From: Sphingomonas sp.
GTDB taxonomy: Bacteria > Pseudomonadota > Alphaproteobacteria > Sphingomonadales > Sphingomonadaceae
Assembly: GCA_003248865.1 (NCBI GenBank)
Contig: QFPK01000014.1
Location: forward strand, 29,747-93,746
Direction of reading: 5' to 3'
Length of the DNA: 64,000 nucleotides
Part shown: piece by piece, positions 25,994 to 36,464 of the stretch
How positions within the stretch are numbered: the stretch's first letter is position 1
How the letters are laid out: each line of letters opens with the position of its first letter
The notes under the pieces: generated by a model
Database searches by the model: none
The model's input: the letters and a program-made list of their open reading frames with translations, nothing else
What the model was told of the DNA's origin: nothing
Program-made: the position numbers and the translations under genes

Positions 25994-28025
25994 AGTCGCC
26001 GAAAGATTTGCGCAGGAACGTGTCGCTTTCGCGGAGCATTTTCGCACGGGCGTCGCCGTCTTCAATATAGTGGTCGAGGCCGGGGAAAGCGACAAGAGTA
26101 GAACTTTTTCCTGCTCTCTCAAGCTGTTGTTTCATATATCTTGATTGCGCGATATCGACGTTCAGATCATGATCGCCATGAAACATCAGCACCGGTGCCT
26201 TGATCGTCTGTGCATTCTGGGCTGGCGAACCTTCCCGCGTGTGGGTGCCTGTGCCGATGAACTCCGCGTTGATGCGGTGGTCGCTCCAGTTGCGGGAACT
26301 CGCCTTCAGCTGCTCCAGGTCGGTTACGGGAGCGATTGCGACAACGGCCTTGAACAGGTCCGGGTTCACGGCGGCTGATTGCAGCGCGGCATATCCGCCA
26401 TAGGACCAGCCGACGATACCCAACCGCTCAGGATCAGCGATCCCCTCCCTGACCAGCCAGCGCCCGGCATCTGACACATCGTTGATCGCAGTGCGCCATG
26501 ACTGGAAGCCATTCTGTTCGAACCAAGCATCTCCATAGCCAGCCGATCCGCGAAAGTTGGGCTGCAGCACTGCATAGCCCATATGGGCAAAGTACTGCGA
26601 CAGCCAATCGAAGCCCCATTCATCCCGGGCGGACGGGCCGCCATGGGGCAGGACGATGGCCGGCAGATTCTTGCCCTGGGAATCGGGTGGGAGGGTGAGG
26701 TAGCCTGGCACCATGGTGCCGTCGCTGGCCGGATATGTGATATGGCGAACGGTTGCCAGCTTAACGCCTTCCAGTTCAGGTCTTGCGACGAGGAAGGTTT
26801 TCAGTTCGCGCTTGTCCCTGTCGAACAGATAATAGACGCCTGGATCATTGTCTGCCGAGGCGAAGACGAGAAGTTTGCGCTCGTCGGCACTGGAATCGAC
26901 GATTGACAATTGCTTGTTGCCGGGGATGCTTTTCGACAGCGCTGCAATCAATCTGGACATTTCAGGATCAAAAATGACCGGTATGCGGCGGTCCGTGGCA
27001 TAAGAAGCGCCTATCACGCGATTGGCACGTCCGATGCGGATGAGCTCGTCAATATCGACATCAGGCCGGCTGACGACGACTTCCTCTGTGCCGCTTCCAT
27101 CCAGCTTTTTGCGCACGAGAGCATCGCGGCCATCGATCTTCCTGAAGCCGTAAGCCACGTCGAGTAGGCTATCTACGGCATAAGGGTTAAAGCCTTCTCT
27201 CGTCGTGGAATCATACTGGGAGAGCGGTTGCCATTCCCTGCTCCCCTGACGGCGATAGAGATAGCTTGTCACCCCGGATAGCATCTTGGTTTCGCCATGG
27301 ACCATCGCCATGCCCATAATACGGACTTGGCCAGCGCCATCGGAAATATACTCCGCCGCCCGGTCACGCGGCGCTTCGACACGACTTGTCTTCAGCGTTC
27401 TTGTATTCACCTTGTCGACCGCGAGTCCCCTCGCGGTCGATCCCAGCCGCGAGAGAATGCGGTCATCCGGCATATAGCTTCTGGTCATGAGGATTTCGCC
27501 GTCTTCGGCTGGCAGCTGGTCGATGACACTTCCGCCCCAAAGGGCCGTGCCACGTGTGAAGAAATTCTCCCGCACGCTCAACATCTGAATGTTGCTGCCG
27601 TTTTCGTCGATCGCGATCAGGCGCGACATGGGCAGGATGTCGCCGGTTCCGATGGCATTTTTGTAGAGCCCGTACACGCGGCATACCAGCCTGTCGGCCG
27701 CAACCCACAGGCATCCGCTCAGCCGCTCGGGATTGCCATCCGCCCTGATGGACAGCCTGACGGAGGCTGCCGGATCCGCCGCCTGTACGGCCAGCACGGT
27801 TCCCTGGCCGGCAGCGGGTGCCAGGTAGGCGACCTTTTGACCGTCAGGCGACATTCGCATGCTGTCGATCGCCTCCCGGGCGCCGAAGCGACTGGCTGCA
27901 TCGGCAAGCGGTGCGGCAGAGGCTGTAACGGCGCCAAACGTGATGGCTGCAAGGCTGGCAACGCGAAGGGCGGAAACCGCAGAGAGGTGGCAGATGGGCC
28001 GTGGTACGCGAACACTGACAGACAT
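25992..28025 (-). CDS. Exported S9 prolyl-oligopeptidase-family peptidase
   Basis: 677 residues. A signal-like N-terminus (VASLAAITFGAVTASA) leads to a beta-propeller and a C-terminal alpha/beta-hydrolase domain. The triad is Ser541 in GWSYGGYA, Asp620 in HGDHDLNV and His652 in PGLDHYI. It is probably a periplasmic dipeptidyl- or acylaminoacyl-type peptidase. Codon use is visibly less GC-biased than in neighbouring genes (many AT-ending codons), which may indicate recent acquisition. AAAGGGAT precedes the ATG. Confidence 0.88.
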   Translation of the reverse strand: MSVSVRVPRPICHLSAVSALRVASLAAITFGAVTASAAPLADAASRFGAREAIDSMRMSPDGQKVAYLAPAAGQGTVLAVQAADPAASVRLSIRADGNPERLSGCLWVAADRLVCRVYGLYKNAIGTGDILPMSRLIAIDENGSNIQMLSVRENFFTRGTALWGGSVIDQLPAEDGEILMTRSYMPDDRILSRLGSTARGLAVDKVNTRTLKTSRVEAPRDRAAEYISDGAGQVRIMGMAMVHGETKMLSGVTSYLYRRQGSREWQPLSQYDSTTREGFNPYAVDSLLDVAYGFRKIDGRDALVRKKLDGSGTEEVVVSRPDVDIDELIRIGRANRVIGASYATDRRIPVIFDPEMSRLIAALSKSIPGNKQLSIVDSSADERKLLVFASADNDPGVYYLFDRDKRELKTFLVARPELEGVKLATVRHITYPASDGTMVPGYLTLPPDSQGKNLPAIVLPHGGPSARDEWGFDWLSQYFAHMGYAVLQPNFRGSAGYGDAWFEQNGFQSWRTAINDVSDAGRWLVREGIADPERLGIVGWSYGGYAALQSAAVNPDLFKAVVAIAPVTDLEQLKASSRNWSDHRINAEFIGTGTHTREGSPAQNAQTIKAPVLMFHGDHDLNVDIAQSRYMKQQLERAGKSSTLVAFPGLDHYIEDGDARAKMLRESDTFLRKSFGD

Positions 28026-28239
28026 TAAGTTGGATCCCTTTGTGAAACGAACAATGATTTCCAGAGCAAGGCCTTCACGGACGCGCGTGTTGGAAACCCT
28101 ATTCTAGCGTACATCGCCCCGGAACTTTGGCGGCTGATTCTGCAGGCGGCAAGCGCATTGCTGCATGCCTGAGAGCATTCTGTTTTGCCTAGGAATGCCG
28201 AACGGGCGGCCTTATGCAAAATTCAGGATCCCCGTCCCC

Positions 28240-28268
28240 TTGACCGGCTACGGAGCCGACCATATCTG
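28240..28268 (+). promoter_or_regulatory. groESL sigma70-type promoter
   Basis: TTGACC at 28240-28245 and TATCTG at 28263-28268 are separated by 17 bp. The predicted transcription start falls around 28275, at the edge of the CIRCE element, which is the usual arrangement for HrcA repression. The rest of the 365-bp gap (28026-28390) shows only peptidase upstream sequence and the groES leader. Confidence 0.7.
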
Positions 28269-28275
28269 GCCCCTG

Positions 28276-28302
28276 TTAGCACTCGTCAGGCATGAGTGCT
28301 AA
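28276..28302 (+). promoter_or_regulatory. CIRCE operator (HrcA binding site)
   Basis: A perfect TTAGCACTC-N9-GAGTGCTAA inverted repeat with spacer GTCAGGCAT. It lies just after the groESL promoter and 88 bp before the groES ATG, so HrcA would repress groESL until heat or folding stress. Confidence 0.97.
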
Positions 28303-28390
28303 ACGCGGGGTGGGGCCTTTGGTGCCTGCCCCGAGTTTCAACCGAAGCGACTTCAAACCCGAAGTTGAGCAGGCATAAAGAGGGACCGAC

Positions 28391-28681
28391 ATGGTGGATT
28401 TCACCCCGCTGCACGACCGCGTGCTGGTTCGCCGCATCGAAGCCGAGGAAAAGACGGCCGGCGGCATCATCATCCCGGACAGCGCCAAGGAAAAGCCGCA
28501 GGAAGGCGAAGTGATCGCCGTGGGCCTGGGCGCCAAGGACGATGAAGGCAAGCGCACCGCGCTGGACGTGAAGGCCGGCGACAAGATTCTGTTCGGCAAA
28601 TGGTCCGGCACGGAAGTGAAGCTGAACGGCAAGGACCTGATCATCATGAAGGAAAGCGACATCCTCGGCATCATCGGCTGA
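28391..28681 (+). CDS. groES: Co-chaperonin GroES
   Basis: 96 residues of standard length. The opening [19 protein letters not shown], the mobile loop ([18 protein letters not shown]) and the closing ILGIIG are typical. It caps the GroEL chamber as a heptamer. It lies downstream of the CIRCE site and 65 bp before groEL, so the two form the classic groESL operon. Confidence 0.98.
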   Translation: MVDFTPLHDRVLVRRIEAEEKTAGGIIIPDSAKEKPQEGEVIAVGLGAKDDEGKRTALDVKAGDKILFGKWSGTEVKLNGKDLIIMKESDILGIIG

Positions 28682-28734
28682 GGCGCTTTCGTTCGGTTTC
28701 GGCCCGGCTTGCCGCCGGGGGACAAGATTTCTGA

Positions 28735-30390
<1,656 letters not shown>

Positions 30391-30403
30391 TGGAGATGGC
30401 TGC

Positions 30404-30424
30404 GGCTAGTGCGCAGCACTAGCC
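30404..30424 (+). repeat. Short perfect inverted repeat after groEL
   Basis: GGCTAGTGC and GCACTAGCC flank a 3-nt loop 14 bp after the groEL stop. It has no T-run; it may stabilise the groEL mRNA 3' end or help termination at the next hairpin. Confidence 0.5.
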
Positions 30425-30456
30425 CGCAGACTCATCGAAATCACGGCCGACAAGCG

Positions 30457-30487
30457 AAAGGGCGGGGATCTTTATCCCCGCCCTTTT
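30457..30487 (+). terminator. groESL intrinsic terminator
   Basis: A 13-bp perfect stem, AAAGGGCGGGGAT with ATCCCCGCCCTTT around a CTTT loop, ends in a short T-run. It lies 67 bp after groEL. Confidence 0.9.
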
Positions 30488-30495
30488 GTCTTGTT

Positions 30496-30579
30496 CGACG
30501 AGCGGGCTTTGCCCGCTTTTTCTTTTTCTTCTTTCCTTCCTCCCCCCAAAGCGGACTCGGCAGCTTTGCTGCCGGCCGC
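30496..30579 (+). repeat. Composite two-hairpin repeat, copy B
   Basis: CGACGAG, a TTT-loop hairpin (AGCGGGC/GCCCGCT, 30501-30517), a T-rich pyrimidine tract, and a second TTT-loop hairpin (30551-30579, GCGGACTCGGCAGC through CGGCCGC). It repeats the layout at 9782-9860. Two TTCGACAA fragments follow at about 30583 and 30605, akin to the motif at 9904. It fills most of the groEL-M13 gap; a reading frame through it is open but gives homopolymeric Phe and is not credible as protein. Confidence 0.7.
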
Positions 30580-30678
30580 CCGTTTCGACAAACCGCCCCC
30601 TCCGTTCGACAAGCCGGATGGACAATCGCCCACATCGGTTCCACGCCCCGACACAGTGTTGAAACATACGGGACGCCA

Positions 30679-32679
30679 ATGAAATCCATGTTTGTCGCGG
30701 CTCTGGCCGCTGTTTCGCTGTCTGCCGTGGCCCATGCGCAGACGAAGCCCACATTCGGCACCTATGGTTTCGATGCCGCCGGGATGGACAGGGCCGTGAA
30801 GCCCGGCGACGATTTCTACGGCTTCGCCAACGGCACCTGGGCCAGGGACACGCCGATCCCGGCGGACCGTTCCAACTATGGCATGTTCACCCTGCTGGAC
30901 GACCTTTCCAAGGAGCGGACCAAGACCATCCTGGATGAGTTGAAGGACAAGCCGGACAGCCTGTCGGGCCGGGCTTATGCCTCTTATCTGGATCAGGCCG
31001 CCGTCGAGGCGAAGGGGCTGGCGCCGATCCAGCCCTGGCTGGCGCAGGTGCGCAAGACGGAGAAGGCCGGCTATGCCGCGCTGGTGGCCGACGCGCAGCG
31101 GGCCGGAATCCGCACGCCGTTCCCCAATTATGTGGGGCAGGACGACAAGAACCCCGAAACCTACATCATCAGCCTGTTCCAGGGCGGGATCGGCATGCCC
31201 GACCGCGACTATTATCTGCTCGACACCGAGAAGATGCAGAAGACCCGCGCGGCCTATGTGGCGCATCTGACGCGGATGCTGGAGTTCGCGGGCGAGAAAA
31301 ACGCCGCCGCGCGGGCGCAGGCCATTCTGGATTTCGAGACGGCGATCGCGAAGCAGCACTGGACCCGTGTGGACAGCCGGGACGCCGACAAGACCTATAA
31401 CAAACGCACGCTGGCCGAGCTGCAGAAGGAGGCCGGCGGCTTCGATTTCCGCCCGATGCTGACGGACGGCGGCAAGACGACGGATGTGCTGCTGGTGGCG
31501 CAGCCGAGTGCCGTTGCGGCGACGGCGAAGGCGATTGAAGCCGCGCCCATCGGGGTGCTGCGCGATCAGATGATCGTGCGCAGCCTGGAAGCCTATGCCA
31601 ATTATCTGCCGGACAGCGTGGCGAATGCGAACTTCGCCTTCTACGGCACCGAACTGAACGGCACGCCGGAGCGGCAGGTGCGCTGGAAGCGGGCGGTGGA
31701 CTTCACCACCGGCGCTGTGCCCGACGATGTGAGCCAGGTGTATGTGGCGCGCTATTTCCCGCCCGAGACCAAGGCTGCGGTGGACGATCTGGTGAAGAAT
31801 GTGCTGGCCGCGATGGGCCGCCGCATCGACGGCCTGCCCTGGATGGAGCCGGAGACGAAGGCCAAGGCACGGACGAAGCTGGCGAGCTTCACCACCAAGA
31901 TCGGCTATCCCGACCGCTGGAAGGATTATGCCGGGCTGACCATCCGTGCCGACGACCTGTTCGGCAACGCCTGGGCGTCCAACCGGTTCGATTTCGCCGA
32001 GAACCGGGGCAAGCTGGGCCAGCCGCTCAGGCGCTGGGAATGGTTCATGACCCCCATGACGATCAACGCCTATGCCAATTTCGGCATGAACGAGATCGTG
32101 TTCCCGGCCGCCATCCTGCAGCCACCCTTCTTTGATCCGAAGGCCGACCCGGCCGTGAACTATGGCGCGATCGGCGCGGTGATCGGCCATGAGATCAGCC
32201 ACCATTTCGACGATCAGGGATCGAAATATGATGCAAGCGGCAAGCTGACGACCTGGTGGACGGAAGCCGATATCGCCCGCTTCAAGGCGCTGGGCGAGCG
32301 GCTGGTGAAGCAATATGACGCCTATGAGCCGCGGCCGGGCGAGCATGTGCAGGGCGCGCTGACGCTGGGCGAGAATATCGGCGATCTGGCCGGCCTTGCG
32401 ATCGCCTATGATGCCTGGAAGGCGAGCCTTGGCGGCAAGCCGGCGCCGGTGATCGACGGGATGACGGGCGAGCAGCGCTTCTTCCTGGGCTGGGCGCAGA
32501 TCTGGCGGCGCAATGTGCGCGAGGCGGCGGCCCGGCAGCGGCTGCTGACGGACCCGCATGCGCCGGATCAGTATCGCACCGATATCGTGCGCAACTTCGA
32601 TCAATGGTATGAGGCGTTCAAGCCCGCGCCCGACGGCAAGCTGGTGCTGAAGCCGGAGGATCGCGTGAAGATCTGGTGA
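30679..32679 (+). CDS. M13-family zinc metallopeptidase (neprilysin/PepO-like)
   Basis: 666 residues with a signal peptide (VAALAAVSLSAVAHA). The zinc site is HEISH (504-508) with the third ligand Glu565 in ENIGDLAG; VNYGAIGAVIGHE and the late substrate-binding region are conserved. M13 enzymes cut oligopeptides in the periplasm. The ATG at 30679 is chosen because it starts at the signal peptide; the frame is open for 270 bp upstream through repeat DNA. The ribosome-binding site is weak. Confidence 0.93.
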   Translation: MKSMFVAALAAVSLSAVAHAQTKPTFGTYGFDAAGMDRAVKPGDDFYGFANGTWARDTPIPADRSNYGMFTLLDDLSKERTKTILDELKDKPDSLSGRAYASYLDQAAVEAKGLAPIQPWLAQVRKTEKAGYAALVADAQRAGIRTPFPNYVGQDDKNPETYIISLFQGGIGMPDRDYYLLDTEKMQKTRAAYVAHLTRMLEFAGEKNAAARAQAILDFETAIAKQHWTRVDSRDADKTYNKRTLAELQKEAGGFDFRPMLTDGGKTTDVLLVAQPSAVAATAKAIEAAPIGVLRDQMIVRSLEAYANYLPDSVANANFAFYGTELNGTPERQVRWKRAVDFTTGAVPDDVSQVYVARYFPPETKAAVDDLVKNVLAAMGRRIDGLPWMEPETKAKARTKLASFTTKIGYPDRWKDYAGLTIRADDLFGNAWASNRFDFAENRGKLGQPLRRWEWFMTPMTINAYANFGMNEIVFPAAILQPPFFDPKADPAVNYGAIGAVIGHEISHHFDDQGSKYDASGKLTTWWTEADIARFKALGERLVKQYDAYEPRPGEHVQGALTLGENIGDLAGLAIAYDAWKASLGGKPAPVIDGMTGEQRFFLGWAQIWRRNVREAAARQRLLTDPHAPDQYRTDIVRNFDQWYEAFKPAPDGKLVLKPEDRVKIW

Positions 32680-32710
32680 CGGCAGCGGGCAGAGCGCAAA
32701 GGAGACGTTC

Positions 32711-33097
32711 ATGCCCGACAGCATCATTTCGCATGTTTCGGTGGGCGTTCGCGATATCGCGGGCGCCCGCCGCTTTTACGACGCCGTGCTCGGCGCGCTG
32801 GGCTATGCTGTGGTGATGGAGGCAGGGCCGCACGGCGTGGCCTATGGCACGATGTTCCCCGAATTCTGGATCGGGCTGCCGGAAAACGGCGGGGCTGCGA
32901 GTGCAGGCAATGGCGTGCACATCAGTTTTCTGGCGCCGGACCGGGCGGCGGTGGACGCCTTTCATGCGGCGGCGCTGGCGGGTGGCGGCAGTTGCGCCGG
33001 CGCGCCCGGGGAGCGGCCGGATTATGTTGAGGGTTATTATGCCGCCTTCGTGCGCGATCCCGACGGCAACAAGATCGAGGCGATGCTGATCGGGTGA
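32711..33097 (+). CDS. VOC-superfamily (glyoxalase/bleomycin-resistance-like) protein
   Basis: 128 residues forming one VOC unit: ISHVSVGVRDIAGARRFYDA opens it and FVRDPDGNKIEAML closes it, with His at 8 and Glu near 124 as probable metal ligands. Function in this superfamily ranges from glyoxalase and dioxygenase to drug binding and cannot be fixed. GGAGA precedes the ATG. It lies 31 bp after the M13 peptidase and is probably cotranscribed. Confidence 0.85.
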   Translation: MPDSIISHVSVGVRDIAGARRFYDAVLGALGYAVVMEAGPHGVAYGTMFPEFWIGLPENGGAASAGNGVHISFLAPDRAAVDAFHAAALAGGGSCAGAPGERPDYVEGYYAAFVRDPDGNKIEAMLIG

Positions 33098-33188
33098 GAC
33101 TTGCGGGGGCTGTTCGCAATGCTAAGGTTGGGCACTGCCTGCCGGGGCTGAGGGGAACCGGCCTGCTGACAAAACAGGAGATGGACTG

Positions 33189-35219
33189 ATGACCACCGCC
33201 ATTCGGGTTGGACTGGCTGCGCTGCTGTGCGCCTCTGCCATGCCGGCATTTTCACAGACCCCAGTTTCTCAGGGAACAAAGATGACTGACACCCCCCTTA
33301 TCGAGCGTGCCAAGCTGTTCGGAAACCCGGAGCGGGCGCAGGGCCGCATCAGCCCCGACGGCAAGTGGATCAGCTGGCTCGCGCCCTCCAACGGGGTGAT
33401 GAACATCTGGGTGGCACCCGCGTCTGACCCTTCGAAGGCGAAGCTGCTGACGAGCGAGGCGAAGCGCCCGATCCGGCAGCATTTCTGGGCGCCGGACAGC
33501 TCGATGATCCTGTTCATCAACGATCAGGGCGGCGACGAGAATTTCCTGCTGTACGGCGTGGCGCCGACCGGGGGTGAAGCGCGGAGCCTGACCCCGTTCG
33601 AGAAGACCCGGGCGATGGTGGTGGCAACGTCGGACAAGGTGCCGGGGCGCATCCTGGTCGGCCTGAACAACCGCGACGAGAAGTGGCACGATGTGCACAG
33701 CCTGGACCTGAAGACGGGCAAGCTGACCGAAGTGTTCCGCAACGACGGCTTCGGCGGCTTCACCGCCGACGAGGATCTGAACCTGCGCATCGCTTCCCGC
33801 CCGAACGCGGCAGGCGGGGAAGATCTGTTCCGCATCGTGAACGGTAAGGTAGAGGACAAGCCCTTCACCAGCTGGGGGCTGGACGACAGCCAGACCACGC
33901 AGCCGGTCGGCTTCTCGGCGGATGGCAAGACGCTCTACTGGATCGATGCGCGCGGCCGCGACACAGCGGCGGCCTGGGCCATGGACTATGCGACGGGCAA
34001 GACGACGCTGCTGGTGGAAGATCCTCGCGCGGACGTGTCGGGCCTGATGGTGAACCCGGCATCGGGCAAGGTCGAGGCGGTGCAGATCGATTATCTGAAG
34101 CCCGAATGGACCGTGCTGGACGCGGGCGTGAAGGGCGACATCGCCTTCCTGAACGAGAAGCTGGGCGAGTGGGCGGTCGGCAGCCGCACCCATGCCGACG
34201 ACAAATGGACGGTGGCGACGCTGAATTCCGACAAGGCGTCGTCCACTTATCTGTATGATCGAAAAGCGAAAACGCTGACGAAGATGTTCGACACCAGGCC
34301 GCAGCTGGAGGGCGTGGCGCTGGCACCGATGCGCCCCGTGGAGATCAAGACCCGCGACGGCAAGACGATGGTGTCTTACCTGACGCTGCCGGCGGGCACG
34401 GCGGCGAAGCCCGCCAAGCCGCTGCCGATGGTGCTGCTGGTACATGGCGGCCCCTGGGCACGCGACGGCTATGGTTTCGACACTGAGGCCCAGCTGCTGG
34501 CGAACCGGGGCTATGCCGTGTTGCAGCCGAACTTCCGCGGTTCCACCGGGTTCGGCAAAGCCTTCACCAACGCCGGCAACGGCGAATGGGGCGCCAAGAT
34601 GCATGACGACCTGATCGACGCCGTCAACTGGGCCGTTGCGGGCGGCTTCGCGGATGCCAAAAGGATCGCGATCATGGGCGGCAGCTATGGCGGCTATGCG
34701 ACGCTGGCCGGGCTGACCTTCACGCCGGAGACCTTCGCCTGCGGGGTGGACATCGTGGGGCCGTCCAACCTGAACACGCTGCTGTCCACGGTGCCGCCCT
34801 ACTGGGAGAGCTTCCGCAAGCAGCTGGCGGCGCGGATGGGCGACCCGGATACGCGCGAGGGGCAGAAGTGGCTGAAGGAGCGCTCGCCGCTGACCCATGC
34901 CGACCGCATCGTGAAGCCGCTGCTGATCGGGCAGGGCGCCAACGACCCGCGCGTGAAGCAGGCCGAAAGCGACCAGATCGTGGCGGCGATGCAGGCCAAG
35001 AACATCCCCGTCACCTATGTGCTGTTCCCCGATGAAGGCCATGGCTTTGCGCGGCCGGTGAACAACATCGCCTTCATGGCGGTGGCCGAGAACTTCCTGG
35101 AGAAGTGCATCGGCGGCCGGGCGGAACCCATCGGCGACACGGTGAAGGCCTCCACCGCGCAGGTGCCACACGGCGCCGACTATGCGCCGGGGCTGAAGGA
35201 AGCGCTGGGCAGCAAGTGA
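33189..35219 (+). CDS. Exported S9-family peptidase (acylaminoacyl/dipeptidyl-peptidase-like)
   Basis: 676 residues with signal peptide (LLCASAMPAFSQ), a beta-propeller (repeats around ISPDGKWISWLAP) and a hydrolase domain. The triad is Ser499 in GGSYGGYA, Asp586 in GANDPRV and His618 in DEGHGF. It is a distinct paralogue of the peptidase at 25992-28025; with M13 it suggests strong periplasmic peptide turnover. An AGGAGA lies before the ATG. The TGA overlaps the next ATG by one base. Confidence 0.92.
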   Translation: MTTAIRVGLAALLCASAMPAFSQTPVSQGTKMTDTPLIERAKLFGNPERAQGRISPDGKWISWLAPSNGVMNIWVAPASDPSKAKLLTSEAKRPIRQHFWAPDSSMILFINDQGGDENFLLYGVAPTGGEARSLTPFEKTRAMVVATSDKVPGRILVGLNNRDEKWHDVHSLDLKTGKLTEVFRNDGFGGFTADEDLNLRIASRPNAAGGEDLFRIVNGKVEDKPFTSWGLDDSQTTQPVGFSADGKTLYWIDARGRDTAAAWAMDYATGKTTLLVEDPRADVSGLMVNPASGKVEAVQIDYLKPEWTVLDAGVKGDIAFLNEKLGEWAVGSRTHADDKWTVATLNSDKASSTYLYDRKAKTLTKMFDTRPQLEGVALAPMRPVEIKTRDGKTMVSYLTLPAGTAAKPAKPLPMVLLVHGGPWARDGYGFDTEAQLLANRGYAVLQPNFRGSTGFGKAFTNAGNGEWGAKMHDDLIDAVNWAVAGGFADAKRIAIMGGSYGGYATLAGLTFTPETFACGVDIVGPSNLNTLLSTVPPYWESFRKQLAARMGDPDTREGQKWLKERSPLTHADRIVKPLLIGQGANDPRVKQAESDQIVAAMQAKNIPVTYVLFPDEGHGFARPVNNIAFMAVAENFLEKCIGGRAEPIGDTVKASTAQVPHGADYAPGLKEALGSK

Positions 35220-35866
35220 TGACGGCGCGGATATCGCAGGCCCGGCTCGCCGGGCTTGCCTATCTCGCAGTGGTGCTGACGGGGCTGTTTGCGCTGGCCT
35301 GGGTGCCGTCTCAACTGTCGCTGGGACCGGACAATCGGGCGAACGCCCTGCTGATCGCGGATCGGCAGGGCTTCTATCGGCTGGGGTTGCTGGGACTGCT
35401 GATGAACCAGATCGCCTTCGTGGTGCTGCCGCTGCTGTTGTGGCGGCTGCTGGCGCGCCATGGCGCGACCCTGGCGGCACTGATGGTGGCGTTCGCGCTG
35501 GTCGGTGTGCCGATGGCGCTGTCGGCGCTGGGGCTGCGGCTGGACGCGCTGGGGCTGTTGCCCGACGTGGAGTTGGCGGCGGCGGCGCTGGGTGCCGCGC
35601 GCAACCGAATGCTGATCGCCATGACCTTCTGGGGAATGTGGCTGTTGCCGCTGGGGGTTTTGGTGTGGCGATCCCGTGTCGCGCCGCGAGGGCTGGCAGC
35701 ACTGCTGATGCTGGGTTGCCTCGGCTATCTGGTGCAGGTGACGGCCGGGGTGCTGGCGGTGGACATTGCCGGGCCTTGGGCTTCGGTTGTCAGGCTGCCC
35801 GCCATGCTGGGCGAGATCGGCTTCTGCCTGTGGCTGCTGGCGTTCGGCGGCCGCGTTCGGGCCTAA
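35219..35866 (+). CDS. DUF4386-family membrane protein
   Basis: 215 residues with about six hydrophobic segments, starting ARLAGLAYLAVVLTGLFAL and containing WVPSQL, as in DUF4386 proteins of unknown function. It is coupled to the S9 peptidase by TGATG. The stop overlaps the convergent hypothetical gene by 4 bp. Confidence 0.75.
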   Translation: MTARISQARLAGLAYLAVVLTGLFALAWVPSQLSLGPDNRANALLIADRQGFYRLGLLGLLMNQIAFVVLPLLLWRLLARHGATLAALMVAFALVGVPMALSALGLRLDALGLLPDVELAAAALGAARNRMLIAMTFWGMWLLPLGVLVWRSRVAPRGLAALLMLGCLGYLVQVTAGVLAVDIAGPWASVVRLPAMLGEIGFCLWLLAFGGRVRA

Positions 35867-36381
35867 CCGACGTAGCAGTGAAGAGCCGTTTTTCCAGCTT
35901 CGCTTGAAACACTGATAAAGGACCGCAATTCACCGCCGTCGCGGACCACCTCACCAGATGGCGGCAGCTGAAACCCGACTTCGTTCAAGGTGGCTAGCAC
36001 CTGTTCCTTGCTGCCGTCGAATGTCAGCGTGAAGCCATGCTCGCTGTCCATCCATCCCCGACGGGTGAGTGAAACCACCGGGATTCCGCGCCAGCTGCCG
36101 AACAGCGGGATTGTAACCCAATATTCGTTGTCCCGGCGCCCTAGTTGCGGCTGACCGATGCGTTTGCGGAACCTCGGTGAAACCGGAAGCGGATCAGCCA
36201 GCTTCACATCAGGTCCGTCAAATCGGACGGTCTCGATGATCAGAACACTCAACTCGTCCGCCGGGGTGCACGTCAGCGGGTCCTCAAAGCGGATAAGCTC
36301 ATTCAGGCTGCCGGAATCTTGCGCGCAGGCGCCTGAGGTGAGGACAAGCCCAACGAGGAGGATGCCGGGAACAAAACGCAT
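35863..36381 (-). CDS. Exported hypothetical protein
   Basis: 172 residues with a signal peptide (FVPGILLVGLVLTSGACA). The mature part is soluble, with motifs such as GDNEYWVTIPLFGSWRG-like RRDNEYWVTIPLFGSWRGIP and a C-terminal Cys-containing tail (TALHCYVG). Two cysteines (CTPADE and CYVG) could form a disulfide. The family is not recognised. ATG 36381 is chosen over an upstream start that lacks a signal sequence. It may share a transcript with the tonB-like gene 83 bp upstream. Confidence 0.6.
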   Translation of the reverse strand: MRFVPGILLVGLVLTSGACAQDSGSLNELIRFEDPLTCTPADELSVLIIETVRFDGPDVKLADPLPVSPRFRKRIGQPQLGRRDNEYWVTIPLFGSWRGIPVVSLTRRGWMDSEHGFTLTFDGSKEQVLATLNEVGFQLPPSGEVVRDGGELRSFISVSSEAGKTALHCYVG

Positions 36382-36464
36382 GGCAGGCAAGGTTCCACAG
36401 TCCGCCGGCACCGGCAAGAGCCCGTGCGGACAAGTCCAATTTGTAAGTGCTGTCGGGAGCCGCT

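Noticed and set aside
30409..30678. N-terminal extension of the M13 peptidase
   Set aside because: The extension is translated repeat DNA with a run of phenylalanines; a normal signal peptide begins at the ATG at 30679.
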